Positions 55,279 through 63,924 of a stretch of 64,000 nucleotides of DNA are shown in pieces. The first letter of the stretch is position 1. Each line of letters starts with the position of its first letter. Position numbers and translations under genes: made by a program. Source of the DNA: Myroides sp. NP-2 (GTDB lineage Bacteria; Bacteroidota; Bacteroidia; Flavobacteriales; Flavobacteriaceae); contig NZ_JACHTD010000010.1 of the NCBI RefSeq assembly GCF_014145665.1, forward strand, positions 1-64,000. Reading direction: 5' to 3'. The notes beneath the pieces are model-generated. The model was not told the DNA's origin. It searched no databases and worked only from the letters and a program-made list of their open reading frames with translations.

Positions 55279-58080
55279 ATGGCTCAACAAAAACGTCTTT
55301 TTTTACTAGATGCCTATGCCTTAATCTTTAGGGGATACTATGCACTTATTAAAAACCCAAGAGTAAACTCAAAAGGATTAGATACTTCAGCGATATTGGG
55401 GTTCATGAATTCACTTTTAGATGTCATTAAAAGAGAAAATCCCGATCATTTAGCAGTTGCCTTTGACAATGGTGGAAGTAAAGATCGTTTGGCGATATTT
55501 CCTGAATACAAAGCCAATCGAGATGTAACACCCGAAGCGATTAAAATTGCGGTTCCCTATATCAAGGAAATTCTAAAAGCTATGCATATCCCAATCATTG
55601 AGGTAGCAGGATTTGAGGCTGATGACCTAATTGGAACCATTTCCAAACAAGCGGAGAAGGAAGACTTCAAAGTATTCATGGTAACACCTGATAAGGACTA
55701 CGCCCAATTAGTTTCCGACAATATTGTGATGTACCGTCCTGCTCGTATGGGCAATGGTATTGAAATTTGGGATGTTGAGAAGGTAAAAGAGAAATTTGAA
55801 GTGGACCACCCAGAACAAGTCATTGACTTTTTGGGGATGATGGGAGATGCAGTAGACAATATTCCGGGATTACCTGGAGTAGGTGAGAAAACGGCAAAAA
55901 AATTCATCAAAGAATACGGTTCGATGGAAAATCTTTTGGCGAATACCCATGAGCTAAAAGGAAAAATGAAAGAAAACATTGAGGCGAACAAAGAGAAAGG
56001 GCTTCTTTCGAAGCAATTAGCCACAATTATACTCGATTGTCCGGTTGAGTTTAACGCGGATAACTACATTTTAGAGCAACCCGATGTTGAAAAGACGGAT
56101 GCTCTTTTTATAGAGTTGGAATTCAGAAGAATGAAAGAACAATTCGATAAGATTTTCGCTTCAAAAAGCGCCTCAGAAGCTCCTACTTCGACAGTAGCAG
56201 CCAATTCAGAAGAGCAGTTGGACTTATTTGGCACTGCTGGCGGTTCATCCACAGCCTTGCCTTTTGAAACCTTAGAAACGAAGAAACACATGTATCAACT
56301 AGCACAATCGCCTATGGCTATTCGCTTGTTGGCTCAGCAATTAATGCAACAAAAAAGCGTGTGTTTTGATACAGAAACAACAGGATTAGATCCGCTAACT
56401 GCCGAATTAGTAGGTATTTCCTTCTCCTTTGAAAAAGGTACTGCTTTTTACGTTCCCCTTTCAGCCAATAAAGACGAAGTGCTAGAAACACTCGCTCACT
56501 TCAAACCTTTCTTTGAATCGGAAACCATTGAGAAAATCGGTCAGAATTTAAAATACGACATCAAAGTTTTAAAACAATACGGTATTCAAGTCAACCATCC
56601 GTTGTTTGACACTATGATTGCGCATTATTTGATCAACCCTGATATGCGTCACAACATGGATGTATTGGCGGAAACGTATTTGAAATACACGCCACAACCT
56701 ATTGAAGCCCTGTTGGGTAAAAAAGGGAAGAATCAAAAAACCATGCGCGAAATTGAGGTAGAACTCGTTAAGGAATACGCAGGAGAAGATGCAGATATCA
56801 CCTTCCAACTCAAACAAGAGTTTCTTCCACAACTAGAAGCAACCGCTACACTTGACTTATTTAAAAACATCGAGATTCCCCTCGTGTCTGTCCTTGCAGA
56901 TATGGAAAATGAGGGAATTCGCTTAGACGTGGAATTCTTACAGTCACTATCGAGCACCTTAGACAGCGATATCAAACAATTAGAGCAAGCGATATACGAA
57001 ACAGCGGGAGAGACTTTTAATTTGGCTTCTCCCAAACAGTTAGGGGATATCTTATTTGAGAAATTGCAAATAGGAGGCGCTAAACCCAAAAAGACCAAAA
57101 CAGGTCAATATGCTACAGGAGAAGAAATTTTAAGTGAATTAGCCCCTAAGCATCAGATTGTAGCCGATATTTTAAATTGGCGTCAATTGATTAAGCTTCA
57201 GAATACCTATGTAGATGCATTGCCGAAACAAATCAATTCGTCAACTAACCGCATTCACACCGAATACATGCAAGCGGTAGCTGCTACAGGGCGTCTGAGT
57301 TCGAATAACCCCAACTTACAGAATATCCCTATCCGCACAGAACGCGGCCGTTTAGTGCGCAAAGCCTTTGTCGCTCGTGATGAGAATTACGTCTTACTGG
57401 CCGCGGATTACTCTCAAATTGAATTGCGCATTATCGCAGCACTGAGTGAAGAACCCAACATGATTGAATCCTTCAAAAAAGGAGAAGACATTCACCGCTC
57501 TACAGCGGCACGTGTTTTCAACGTCCCTTTAGAAGAAGTAACAAAGGAACAAAGAAGTCACGCCAAAACAGTAAACTTTGGTATTATCTATGGTGTGTCT
57601 GCCTTTGGATTGAGCAATCAGACGAATTTATCACGTGCGGAAAGCAAAGAGCTGATTGACACCTATTATGAAACCTATCCGAAATTAAAAGATTATATCG
57701 CACAGCAAATCGAATTTGCGAGAGAATACGGCTATGTACAAACCATTTTAGGTCGAAGACGCTATTTGAAAGACATTCATTCCCAAAACGCAGTCGTTCG
57801 TAGTGCGGCCGAGCGAAATGCCGTAAATGCACCAATACAGGGAAGTGCCGCAGATATCATTAAGATTGCGATGATCCGCATCCACAAGCGATTGGTTGAA
57901 GAACAATGGCAATCAAAAATGTTGTTGCAAGTACACGATGAGTTGGTGTTTGATGCACACAAAGCAGAACTAGAAGCGTTAAAAACCATGGTCAAACAAG
58001 AAATGGAAAACGCCTTTACCTTAGCTGTTCCCCTTGTTGTTGATTTAGGAACAGGAGAGAACTGGCTTCAAGCACACTAG
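55279..58080 (+). CDS. polA: DNA polymerase I
   Basis: Repair and primer-removal polymerase of 933 residues. It has a 5'-3' flap nuclease domain (about 1-290, with FEADDLIG and the helix-hairpin-helix GLPGVGEKTA), a proofreading domain (about 340-530) with FDTETTG, GQNLKYD and YAGEDAD all intact, and a family A polymerase domain. The polymerase domain shows DYSQIELR (motif A), the O-helix RSHAKTVNFGIIYG and HDELVFD (motif C). Proofreading is therefore expected, unlike in Taq or Bacillus PolA. Single gene with its own promoter and terminator. Confidence 0.97.
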   Translation: MAQQKRLFLLDAYALIFRGYYALIKNPRVNSKGLDTSAILGFMNSLLDVIKRENPDHLAVAFDNGGSKDRLAIFPEYKANRDVTPEAIKIAVPYIKEILKAMHIPIIEVAGFEADDLIGTISKQAEKEDFKVFMVTPDKDYAQLVSDNIVMYRPARMGNGIEIWDVEKVKEKFEVDHPEQVIDFLGMMGDAVDNIPGLPGVGEKTAKKFIKEYGSMENLLANTHELKGKMKENIEANKEKGLLSKQLATIILDCPVEFNADNYILEQPDVEKTDALFIELEFRRMKEQFDKIFASKSASEAPTSTVAANSEEQLDLFGTAGGSSTALPFETLETKKHMYQLAQSPMAIRLLAQQLMQQKSVCFDTETTGLDPLTAELVGISFSFEKGTAFYVPLSANKDEVLETLAHFKPFFESETIEKIGQNLKYDIKVLKQYGIQVNHPLFDTMIAHYLINPDMRHNMDVLAETYLKYTPQPIEALLGKKGKNQKTMREIEVELVKEYAGEDADITFQLKQEFLPQLEATATLDLFKNIEIPLVSVLADMENEGIRLDVEFLQSLSSTLDSDIKQLEQAIYETAGETFNLASPKQLGDILFEKLQIGGAKPKKTKTGQYATGEEILSELAPKHQIVADILNWRQLIKLQNTYVDALPKQINSSTNRIHTEYMQAVAATGRLSSNNPNLQNIPIRTERGRLVRKAFVARDENYVLLAADYSQIELRIIAALSEEPNMIESFKKGEDIHRSTAARVFNVPLEEVTKEQRSHAKTVNFGIIYGVSAFGLSNQTNLSRAESKELIDTYYETYPKLKDYIAQQIEFAREYGYVQTILGRRRYLKDIHSQNAVVRSAAERNAVNAPIQGSAADIIKIAMIRIHKRLVEEQWQSKMLLQVHDELVFDAHKAELEALKTMVKQEMENAFTLAVPLVVDLGTGENWLQAH

Positions 58081-58124
58081 TTTTAAACCATGGAACCACT
58101 GGGAGATAAAGCCATTATGATACT

Positions 58125-58166
58125 AAAAAGGAAGAGGTTGTCTGCTTAGACAACCTCTTCCTTTTT
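58125..58166 (+). terminator. Terminator after polA
   Basis: A 19-bp perfect stem (58125-58143 with 58148-58166) with a 4-nt loop and five T at the end. Confidence 0.92.
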
Positions 58167-58336
58167 AGAGAAATGAGTGATTAAAAACAAGTGAATAGTT
58201 TTTTTAGCCCTTTGTTGTTCAGAGATAAACCTACCCATCAACCTCAGCGAAACTAACCCAAACAAGGAGGGAGTTGGCCTATACCTCAAAATCAAACACC
58301 AATAATTATCTACCACTCCCCTCTCAAAAAAACTCG

Positions 58337-58344
58337 TACTTTTG
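58337..58344 (+). promoter_or_regulatory. -7 promoter element (acyltransferase)
   Basis: TACTTTTG, 20 nt upstream of the start codon. Confidence 0.5.
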
Positions 58345-58364
58345 TACTCCAATACATTGACTAC

Positions 58365-58928
58365 ATGAAAAAAGCAATAGGAAAATTGATGTTAGCCATC
58401 ACGGGATGGAAACTAGTGGTTCACGATGAATCCTTTAAGCAGGAGAAGAAGAGTATACTTATTTGTGTACCCCACACCACCAATTGGGATTTTTACTACA
58501 GTTTGGCTTGTTTTTGGGTGTTGGGTATGCCTTTTAAAATCTTCATCAAAGACTATTACACTAAATCGTGGTTTGGTTTTTTCTTCAAGGCAATAGGGTG
58601 TATAGGTGTAGACCGTACAAAAAGTCAGAACTTGGTAGACTATGCCGTTCAAATCATCGAGGAAGCAGATGAAATTGCCTTGATTAATACTCCCGAAGGA
58701 ACGCGTTCTTTTTCCCCTAAATGGAAACAGGGGTTTTATCACATGGCTAGACAAACAAACATACCGATTGCCTTGTGCTATGCGGATTACAAGAAGAAGC
58801 AATGTGGCATCATGAAATTGATAAAAGTAGGCGATAAATCCTTTGAAGAGCTACTTGACGAGATTGCGCCCTACTACAGTCCAGAAATGGCAAAATATCC
58901 TGAAAATTACAATCCAAAGTTGTATTAA
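58365..58928 (+). CDS. Lysophospholipid acyltransferase (PlsC-like)
   Basis: A 187-residue protein of the glycerophosphate acyltransferase superfamily. The catalytic H-x4-D is HTTNWD at 37-42, and the phosphate-binding motif TPEGTRS is at 109-115. There is a hydrophobic segment after motif I but no clear membrane span. It would transfer an acyl chain to a lysophospholipid or a related acceptor at the cytoplasmic membrane. Confidence 0.87.
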   Translation: MKKAIGKLMLAITGWKLVVHDESFKQEKKSILICVPHTTNWDFYYSLACFWVLGMPFKIFIKDYYTKSWFGFFFKAIGCIGVDRTKSQNLVDYAVQIIEEADEIALINTPEGTRSFSPKWKQGFYHMARQTNIPIALCYADYKKKQCGIMKLIKVGDKSFEELLDEIAPYYSPEMAKYPENYNPKLY

Positions 58929-58964
58929 ACAAAGAACTTGGAATCGAAACACTCTCATTATGAG

Positions 58965-59007
58965 TAATTTTGGATAGATACTGATTTATCCTGACACAAA
59001 ATCAGTA
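58965..59007 (+). promoter_or_regulatory. -7-like box and hairpin upstream of rplM
   Basis: TAATTTTG at 58965-58972 is followed by a 9-bp inverted repeat TACTGATTT / AAATCAGTA (58979-58987 with 58999-59007). It may be the start of a short upstream transcript or an additional ribosomal-operon promoter. Confidence 0.35.
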
Positions 59008-59145
59008 ATTATGAACAATTTGTGTACGAATACCTCCACCCTTTTTTCGGGGAAAATAGTACGCAAAAAAACTTTGGTTTTTTATTCAAACAAATTACAA
59101 CTCAGTCATTTAATAGCAAATAAAAGCAAAAAACAGTCTATTGAA

Positions 59146-59176
59146 TTTGTATAATAAAAGAAATTATGTAATTTTG
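59146..59176 (+). promoter_or_regulatory. Ribosomal operon promoter (rplM)
   Basis: TTTG at 59146-59149, a 19-nt spacer and TAATTTTG at 59169-59176, an ideal match. A leader of about 45 nt with a small TCCC/GGGA hairpin (59180-59193) precedes the GTG start. Confidence 0.7.
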
Positions 59177-59223
59177 CACTCCCTTAATTGGGAATGGAAT
59201 GTTTAATTAAATACAAAATTATT

Positions 59224-59679
59224 GTGGAAAGTTTAAGCTACAAGACTGTATCAGCTAACAAAGCAACTGTTCAAAAAGAATGGTTAGTTGTAGATGCTGA
59301 AGGCCAAAATTTGGGACGTCTTGCTTCTAAAGTGGCAACACTTTTAAGAGGTAAACACAAGACAAATTACACGCCGCACGTAGACTGTGGAGACAACGTA
59401 ATCGTAATCAACGCAGAAAAAATCAACCTTACAGGGAACAAATTAGATGACAAGACTTACATCCGTCATACAGGTTACCCAGGAGGACAAAGATCTTTAA
59501 CTGCTAAAGTAATGCAACAAAAAAACCCTGCATTATTAGTAGAGAAAGCAATCAAAGGGATGTTGCCTAAAAACAAATTAGGAGCACAATTATTCCGTAA
59601 TTTAAATGTTAATGTAGGCGCTGAGCACAAACATGAGGCTCAACAACCTAAAGCCGTTAATTTAAACGAAATTAAGTAA
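59224..59679 (+). CDS. rplM: 50S ribosomal protein L13
   Basis: Large-subunit protein of 151 residues. Typical L13 patterns are [16 protein letters not shown], the [18 protein letters not shown] stretch, and IRHTGYPGG. The start is a GTG at 59224: the protein then begins [19 protein letters not shown] as flavobacterial L13 does. An upstream in-frame ATG would add 12 residues that the family lacks. It overlaps rpsI by one base. Confidence 0.96.
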   Translation: MESLSYKTVSANKATVQKEWLVVDAEGQNLGRLASKVATLLRGKHKTNYTPHVDCGDNVIVINAEKINLTGNKLDDKTYIRHTGYPGGQRSLTAKVMQQKNPALLVEKAIKGMLPKNKLGAQLFRNLNVNVGAEHKHEAQQPKAVNLNEIK

Positions 59680-60065
59680 TGGGAGTTATTCACAAAATCG
59701 GTAGAAGAAAAACCGCTGTTGCTCGTGTTTATGTTTCAGAAGGAACAGGAAAGATCACAGTAAACAAAAAAGATTTTACAACTTATTTCCCTACTGGTAC
59801 ATTACAGTACAAAGTATTACAGCCTCTTACACTTACTGAGAACGCTGAGAACTTTGACGTAAAAGTAAATGTATACGGAGGAGGAACTACAGGACAAGCT
59901 GAGGCAGTGCGTATGGCAATTGCTAGAGCGATGTGCGAAATTGATGTTGAGAACAGAGCAATCTTAAAACCAGAAGGTTTATTAACGCGTGACCCACGTA
60001 TGGTTGAGCGTAAGAAATTTGGTCAGAAGAAAGCTCGTAAGAGATTCCAATTCTCTAAACGTTAA
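59679..60065 (+). CDS. rpsI: 30S ribosomal protein S9
   Basis: Small-subunit protein of 128 residues whose C-terminal tail reaches the P-site tRNA. Start [16 protein letters not shown], and the basic end [12 protein letters not shown] with the invariant Lys-Arg. Translation is coupled to rplM through a TAATG overlap. Confidence 0.97.
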   Translation: MGVIHKIGRRKTAVARVYVSEGTGKITVNKKDFTTYFPTGTLQYKVLQPLTLTENAENFDVKVNVYGGGTTGQAEAVRMAIARAMCEIDVENRAILKPEGLLTRDPRMVERKKFGQKKARKRFQFSKR

Positions 60066-60205
60066 TATTTATTTATTATTAAAAAATCTAGGTTTTTGTT
60101 GCGCACTTGCATTTTTTGTAAGAAGTAGTTTAGCATCTAAATGGTTGAGACCGAGAAATCGCTACTGAATCATTGCTAAAGTAACAGAACGTAAACTATT
60201 AGAAA
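60066..60205 (+). promoter_or_regulatory. Candidate structured leader of rpsB
   Basis: 140 nt between rpsI and rpsB. A 9-bp pairing AGTAGTTTA (about 60125-60133) with TAAACTATT just before the start codon encloses small hairpins (TTTAGCATCTAAA and GGTTGAGACC). No good -7 box is seen. This could be a binding site by which S2 regulates rpsB, as known in other bacteria. Confidence 0.35.
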
Positions 60206-60949
60206 ATGGCAAACAAAGTAGAAGTAAAAGAATTACTAGAAGCAGGTGTTCATTTTGGACACATGACTAGAAAGTGGGATCCAAACATGGCTCCTTATAT
60301 CTATATGGAGCGTAATGGTATTCACATTATCAATCTATATAAAACTGCAGCTAAAATTGAAGAAGCAAATGAAGCTTTGAAAAAAATCGCTGCATCAGGA
60401 AGAAAAATCCTTTTCGTTGCTACAAAAAAGCAAGCGAAAGACATCGTAGCTGAAAAAGCAGCTGCGGCTAACATGCCATACATCACTGAAAGATGGCCAG
60501 GTGGTATGTTAACAAACTTCGTTACTATTCGTAAAGCTGTGAAAAAAATGGCTTCAATCGATAGAATGAAAAAAGACGGTACATTTATGACGCTTTCTAA
60601 GAAAGAGCGTTTACAAGTTGAGCGTCTTCGTGCAAAATTAGAGAAGAACTTAGGTTCTATTGCTGATATGACTCGTCTACCAGCTGCTCTTTTTGTTGTA
60701 GATATCAAAGCTGAACACATTGCGATTAAAGAAGCACAAAAATTAAACATTCCGATCTTCGCTATGGTGGATACGAACTCTGACCCACGTCAAGTTGACT
60801 ACGTAATTCCAGCAAACGATGATGCTTCTAAATCAATCGATAAAATTTTATCTTTAGTGACTGCTGCTATTATCGAAGGTAATGCAGAAAGAAAATCTGA
60901 AAAAGAAGAAGCACCAGCTGTAAAAGCTGACGCTGAAGCTAAAGCATAA
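60206..60949 (+). CDS. rpsB: 30S ribosomal protein S2
   Basis: Small-subunit protein of 247 residues. S2 signatures: LLEAGVHFGHMTRKWDPNM near the N-terminus and PIFAMVDTNSDPRQVDYVIPANDDA near 190-215. An acidic and Ala-rich C-terminal tail follows. It precedes tsf as in most bacteria. Confidence 0.97.
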   Translation: MANKVEVKELLEAGVHFGHMTRKWDPNMAPYIYMERNGIHIINLYKTAAKIEEANEALKKIAASGRKILFVATKKQAKDIVAEKAAAANMPYITERWPGGMLTNFVTIRKAVKKMASIDRMKKDGTFMTLSKKERLQVERLRAKLEKNLGSIADMTRLPAALFVVDIKAEHIAIKEAQKLNIPIFAMVDTNSDPRQVDYVIPANDDASKSIDKILSLVTAAIIEGNAERKSEKEEAPAVKADAEAKA

Positions 60950-60966
60950 TTTTTTAACAATATCAT

Positions 60967-61025
60967 AAAGTCGTTATGCTGATAGATGTTTACCTTTGTA
61001 TTCAACTGTCAATAACGACTTTTTT
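60967..61025 (+). terminator. Hairpin between rpsB and tsf with an internal promoter
   Basis: An 11-bp stem AAAGTCGTTAT (60967-60977) with ATAACGACTTT (61012-61022), followed by T to 61025. The 34-nt loop contains TACCTTTG (60991-60998), a consensus -7 box that would start a tsf transcript at about 61005. The structure can both weaken read-through and give tsf its own start. Confidence 0.6.
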
Positions 61026-61055
61026 AATTTATTAACTCTTTAAAAGATTACTAAA

Positions 61056-62021
61056 ATGGCAAATATTACTGCTGCAGACGTAAACAAGCTGAGACAACAA
61101 ACAGGTGCCGGAATGATGGACTGTAAAAAAGCTTTAGTTGAAGCTGAAGGAGATTTCGATAAAGCAATCGAAGTTTTACGTAAAAAAGGACAAAAAGTTG
61201 CTGCTAACCGTTCTGACCGTGAGTCATCAGAAGGAGCTGCTGTAGCTTTTGTGAACGCTGACAAAACTAGAGGTGTTGTTATTACATTAAACTGTGAAAC
61301 TGACTTCGTAGGTAAAAATGACGGGTTCCAAGCATTGGCAAAAGAATTAGCTGAAAAAGCAATCAACTTCAATACAAAAGAAGAATTCTTAGCTTCTCCA
61401 TACAATGACACAATGACTATTGCTGACAAATGTATCGAGCAAACAGGAGTTATCGGTGAGAAAATCGAAATCGGTTCTTTCGAAATATTAGAAGGTGCTT
61501 TCATCGGTTCTTACGTTCACGGAAACAAAATCGCTGCAATCACTGCTTTATCTTCAGCAGTTGCTAAAGCAGAGGAAATTGCTAAAGACGTTTCTATGCA
61601 AGTTGCTTCAATGGGAGCTGAAACTTTATCTTACAAAGATTTTGACGCAGAATTCATCGCGAAAGAAACAGAAGCTCGTATTGCAGTTATTGTTAAAGAA
61701 AACGAAGAATTAGTACGTTTAGGTAAAACACTTAAAAATGTACCTCAATATATTTCTTACGCTCAACTTACTGAAGAAGTATTGAAACAAGCGGAAGAAG
61801 ATGCTAAAGCTGAATTAAAAGCTGAAGGTAAACCTGAAAACATCTGGGATAGAATTTTACCTGGAAAAGTTGCTCGTTTCATCAGTGACAATACAACTTT
61901 AGACCAAGAGAAAGCATTATTAGACCAAAACTTCATCAAAGATGAATCTAAAAAGGTTTCTGATTATGTAAAAGCTTTTGGTGTTGAAATCACAGGATTC
62001 AAAAGAGCTTCACTAGGATAA
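61056..62021 (+). CDS. tsf: Elongation factor Ts
   Basis: Nucleotide exchange factor for EF-Tu, 321 residues. The N-terminal UBA-like domain shows VNKLRQQTGAGMMDCKKAL, and the EF-Tu-contacting motif TDFVGKND is at 82-89. A longer middle region and C-terminal end make it somewhat larger than E. coli EF-Ts (283), as is usual for this phylum. Confidence 0.97.
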   Translation: MANITAADVNKLRQQTGAGMMDCKKALVEAEGDFDKAIEVLRKKGQKVAANRSDRESSEGAAVAFVNADKTRGVVITLNCETDFVGKNDGFQALAKELAEKAINFNTKEEFLASPYNDTMTIADKCIEQTGVIGEKIEIGSFEILEGAFIGSYVHGNKIAAITALSSAVAKAEEIAKDVSMQVASMGAETLSYKDFDAEFIAKETEARIAVIVKENEELVRLGKTLKNVPQYISYAQLTEEVLKQAEEDAKAELKAEGKPENIWDRILPGKVARFISDNTTLDQEKALLDQNFIKDESKKVSDYVKAFGVEITGFKRASLG

Positions 62022-62048
62022 TATTTTTCCTAAAGACATTAAAATATC

Positions 62049-62079
62049 AAACCTCAAACGAAATGTTTGAGGTTTTTTT
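62049..62079 (+). terminator. Terminator after tsf
   Basis: An 11-bp stem AAACCTCAAAC / GTTTGAGGTTT with a 5-nt loop and a run of T. It ends the ribosomal operon. Confidence 0.9.
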
Positions 62080-62110
62080 ATTTATTTTCGTATTTTTAAA
62101 ACAAAAAGAT

Positions 62111-63292
62111 ATGAAACTACTCAAGAACAGTTTATTATTACAAATTGTTATAGCTATTGCGCTAGGGACTTATTTAGGCGATATTCTCCCCTTGGGAATC
62201 AGCCGCATTTTTAGCACTTTCAATGCTATCTTTGGGAATTTTCTAAGCTTTTTTATTCCCTTAATCATCGTCGGATTAATTATTCCTGCGATTGGCAATA
62301 TTGGCAAAGAAGCTGGTAAACTCTTAGTGCTAACTACAGCTTTGGCTTATGGCTCCACCCTATTAGCTGGTTTTAGCTCTTACGGGGTTTCTATAAGTAT
62401 CTTTCCTCAGTTACTCAATACGCAATCCACAGCATTGGTCGTGAATACAGAAAAGGTACTCCTCCCTTACTTTTCAATCGAAATTCCACCTCTATTTGAT
62501 GTAATGAGCGCCTTAATCTTAGCATTCATTATTGGGATTTGTATTTCTAAGGGGCCTTTCACGCATTTAAAGGGCGTTTTTAACGAGTTTCAGTCCATTA
62601 TCACTACAGTAATCGAAAGGATTATTATCCCTTGCTTACCTCTCTTTATTTTCGGTGTGTTCTTAAACATGACCTACAGTGGGCAAGTATTTGCTGTACT
62701 GGAAACCTTCTTGAAAATTATTGGGGTCATTTTTGCCTTGCATATTGTCTTTTTAGTTTTTCAATATTGCGTGGCCGGAGCGGTGGTAAAAAAGAATCCT
62801 TTCCTCCTTATGAAACGCATGTTACCTGCCTATTTCACCGCTTTGGGTACTCAATCCTCTGCGGCTACAATTCCAGTCACTTTGGAGTCGACCTTAAACA
62901 ATGGTGTCAATCCTAAAATTGCAGGTTTTGTTGTACCCCTCTGTGCTACTATACACTTGGCGGGAAGTACGCTAAAAATTGTTGCTTGTGCAATTGCCTT
63001 GCTTCTCATTCAAAATACACCGATCGATCCCTTGGCTATGATTGGTTTTATCTTTATGCTAGGCGTAACAATGATTGCCGCTCCCGGGGTTCCTGGCGGA
63101 GCCATTATGGCTGCTTTAGGTGTATTACAATCTATCTTGGGATTCAACCAAGAGCAGCAGACCTTGATGATCGCACTCTATGTTGCCATGGATAGCTTTG
63201 GAACCGCGTGTAATGTGATGGGAGACGGTGCAATCGCACTTATCGTAGACAAAATAGGTATGAAAACCAATGAGGTAGCTGTAGAAGCCTAA
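62111..63292 (+). CDS. Dicarboxylate/amino acid:cation symporter (DAACS) family
   Basis: Inner-membrane carrier of 393 residues with about eight spans and two re-entrant loops. The first hairpin motif QSSAATIPVTLE and the second region (AAPGVPGGAIMAA) are typical. The span-7 motif NMDGT is replaced by HLAGST, and in span 8 the arginine that binds acidic side chains is replaced by Gly (DSFGTACNVMGD). The substrate is therefore probably not glutamate or aspartate. The ATG at 62111 is chosen because the longer frame begins inside the tsf terminator. Confidence 0.88.
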   Translation: MKLLKNSLLLQIVIAIALGTYLGDILPLGISRIFSTFNAIFGNFLSFFIPLIIVGLIIPAIGNIGKEAGKLLVLTTALAYGSTLLAGFSSYGVSISIFPQLLNTQSTALVVNTEKVLLPYFSIEIPPLFDVMSALILAFIIGICISKGPFTHLKGVFNEFQSIITTVIERIIIPCLPLFIFGVFLNMTYSGQVFAVLETFLKIIGVIFALHIVFLVFQYCVAGAVVKKNPFLLMKRMLPAYFTALGTQSSAATIPVTLESTLNNGVNPKIAGFVVPLCATIHLAGSTLKIVACAIALLLIQNTPIDPLAMIGFIFMLGVTMIAAPGVPGGAIMAALGVLQSILGFNQEQQTLMIALYVAMDSFGTACNVMGDGAIALIVDKIGMKTNEVAVEA

Positions 63293-63311
63293 TGCTCAAA
63301 AAATAAAACCT

Positions 63312-63361
63312 ATAGATACAAAAAAAGTCAGAAGAAATCTTCTGACTTTTTTTGTATCTAT
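63312..63361 (+). terminator. Terminator after the symporter gene
   Basis: A 24-bp perfect inverted repeat (63312-63335 with 63338-63361) containing seven T in the 3' arm. Confidence 0.88.
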
Positions 63362-63457
63362 CTATTGACAGCTTCTACTTAAATCATTTTAGTGTTTATT
63401 ATCATCAGCTAATCAAACATAAAACACCCCAAAAACACAAAATACCTTTTGTTTACT

Positions 63458-63757
63458 TTACTTCTTTTCTTGCGCATATAGCGCATATTTTTTGGAAAAT
63501 TTTTTGTAGTAATAACCATGGATTAGCCACATCAAAGGACCGTAAATTGTGATTCCTCCCAAGACCCAAACCCCAAAAGCAAAACCTAATCGAGCCCATG
63601 TAAAGGTGTAATTTGCCACAAAAAAATAAGTCAATACCTCAACAAACAAGAGCATGATCAAACCAAAAGCACTTCCATCTAAGAGACAGTATTTGAGGCA
63701 TCCACTTTTCCTTCTGTTTTCCCAATCGGTCATAAATTTAAGCTCTGATCTTTTCAT
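63458..63757 (-). CDS. Small two-helix membrane protein
   Basis: A 99-residue protein with a charged N-terminus of about 28 residues, two hydrophobic helices (about 30-48 and 56-80) and a basic tail with KKFSKKYALYAQEKK. I do not recognise the family. The ATG at 63757 is chosen; the longer frame from 63823 adds 22 residues without support. It is divergent from the thiamin transcript. Confidence 0.6.
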   Translation of the reverse strand: MKRSELKFMTDWENRRKSGCLKYCLLDGSAFGLIMLLFVEVLTYFFVANYTFTWARLGFAFGVWVLGGITIYGPLMWLIHGYYYKKFSKKYALYAQEKK

Positions 63758-63808
63758 AAGTTGTTCATTTTTAGTCGAATTTAATATTTTTTTAAAAATA
63801 AACCAACA

Positions 63809-63839
63809 TTTGCTTCCTATCAAATAATGCTTATATTTG
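63809..63839 (+). promoter_or_regulatory. Promoter of the thiamin operon
   Basis: TTTG at 63809-63812, a 19-nt spacer and TATATTTG at 63832-63839, an ideal match. It begins just before the TPP riboswitch. Confidence 0.75.
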
Positions 63840-63845
63840 CCTTCA

Positions 63846-63924
63846 ACTTTAGGGGTGTCTACATCAGTAGGCTGAGATTTTACCCTTTGAACCTGATCTA
63901 GTTCATACTAGCGTAGGGAAAAGT
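63846..63924 (+). ncRNA. TPP riboswitch (THI element)
   Basis: The conserved core is present: GGGGTG after the P1 arm, GCTGAGA at 63871-63877, ACCC at 63882-63885, GAACCTGATCTAG at 63889-63901 and GCGTAGGGAA at 63911-63920. P1 can form between ACTTT (63846-63850) and AAAGT (63920-63924). It binds thiamin pyrophosphate and should switch off the thiamin gene that lies beyond the window. Confidence 0.95.

Noticed and set aside
59188-59223. 12-residue extension of L13 from an upstream ATG
   Set aside because: L13 of the phylum starts at the GTG position; the extension lies in the mRNA leader hairpin region.
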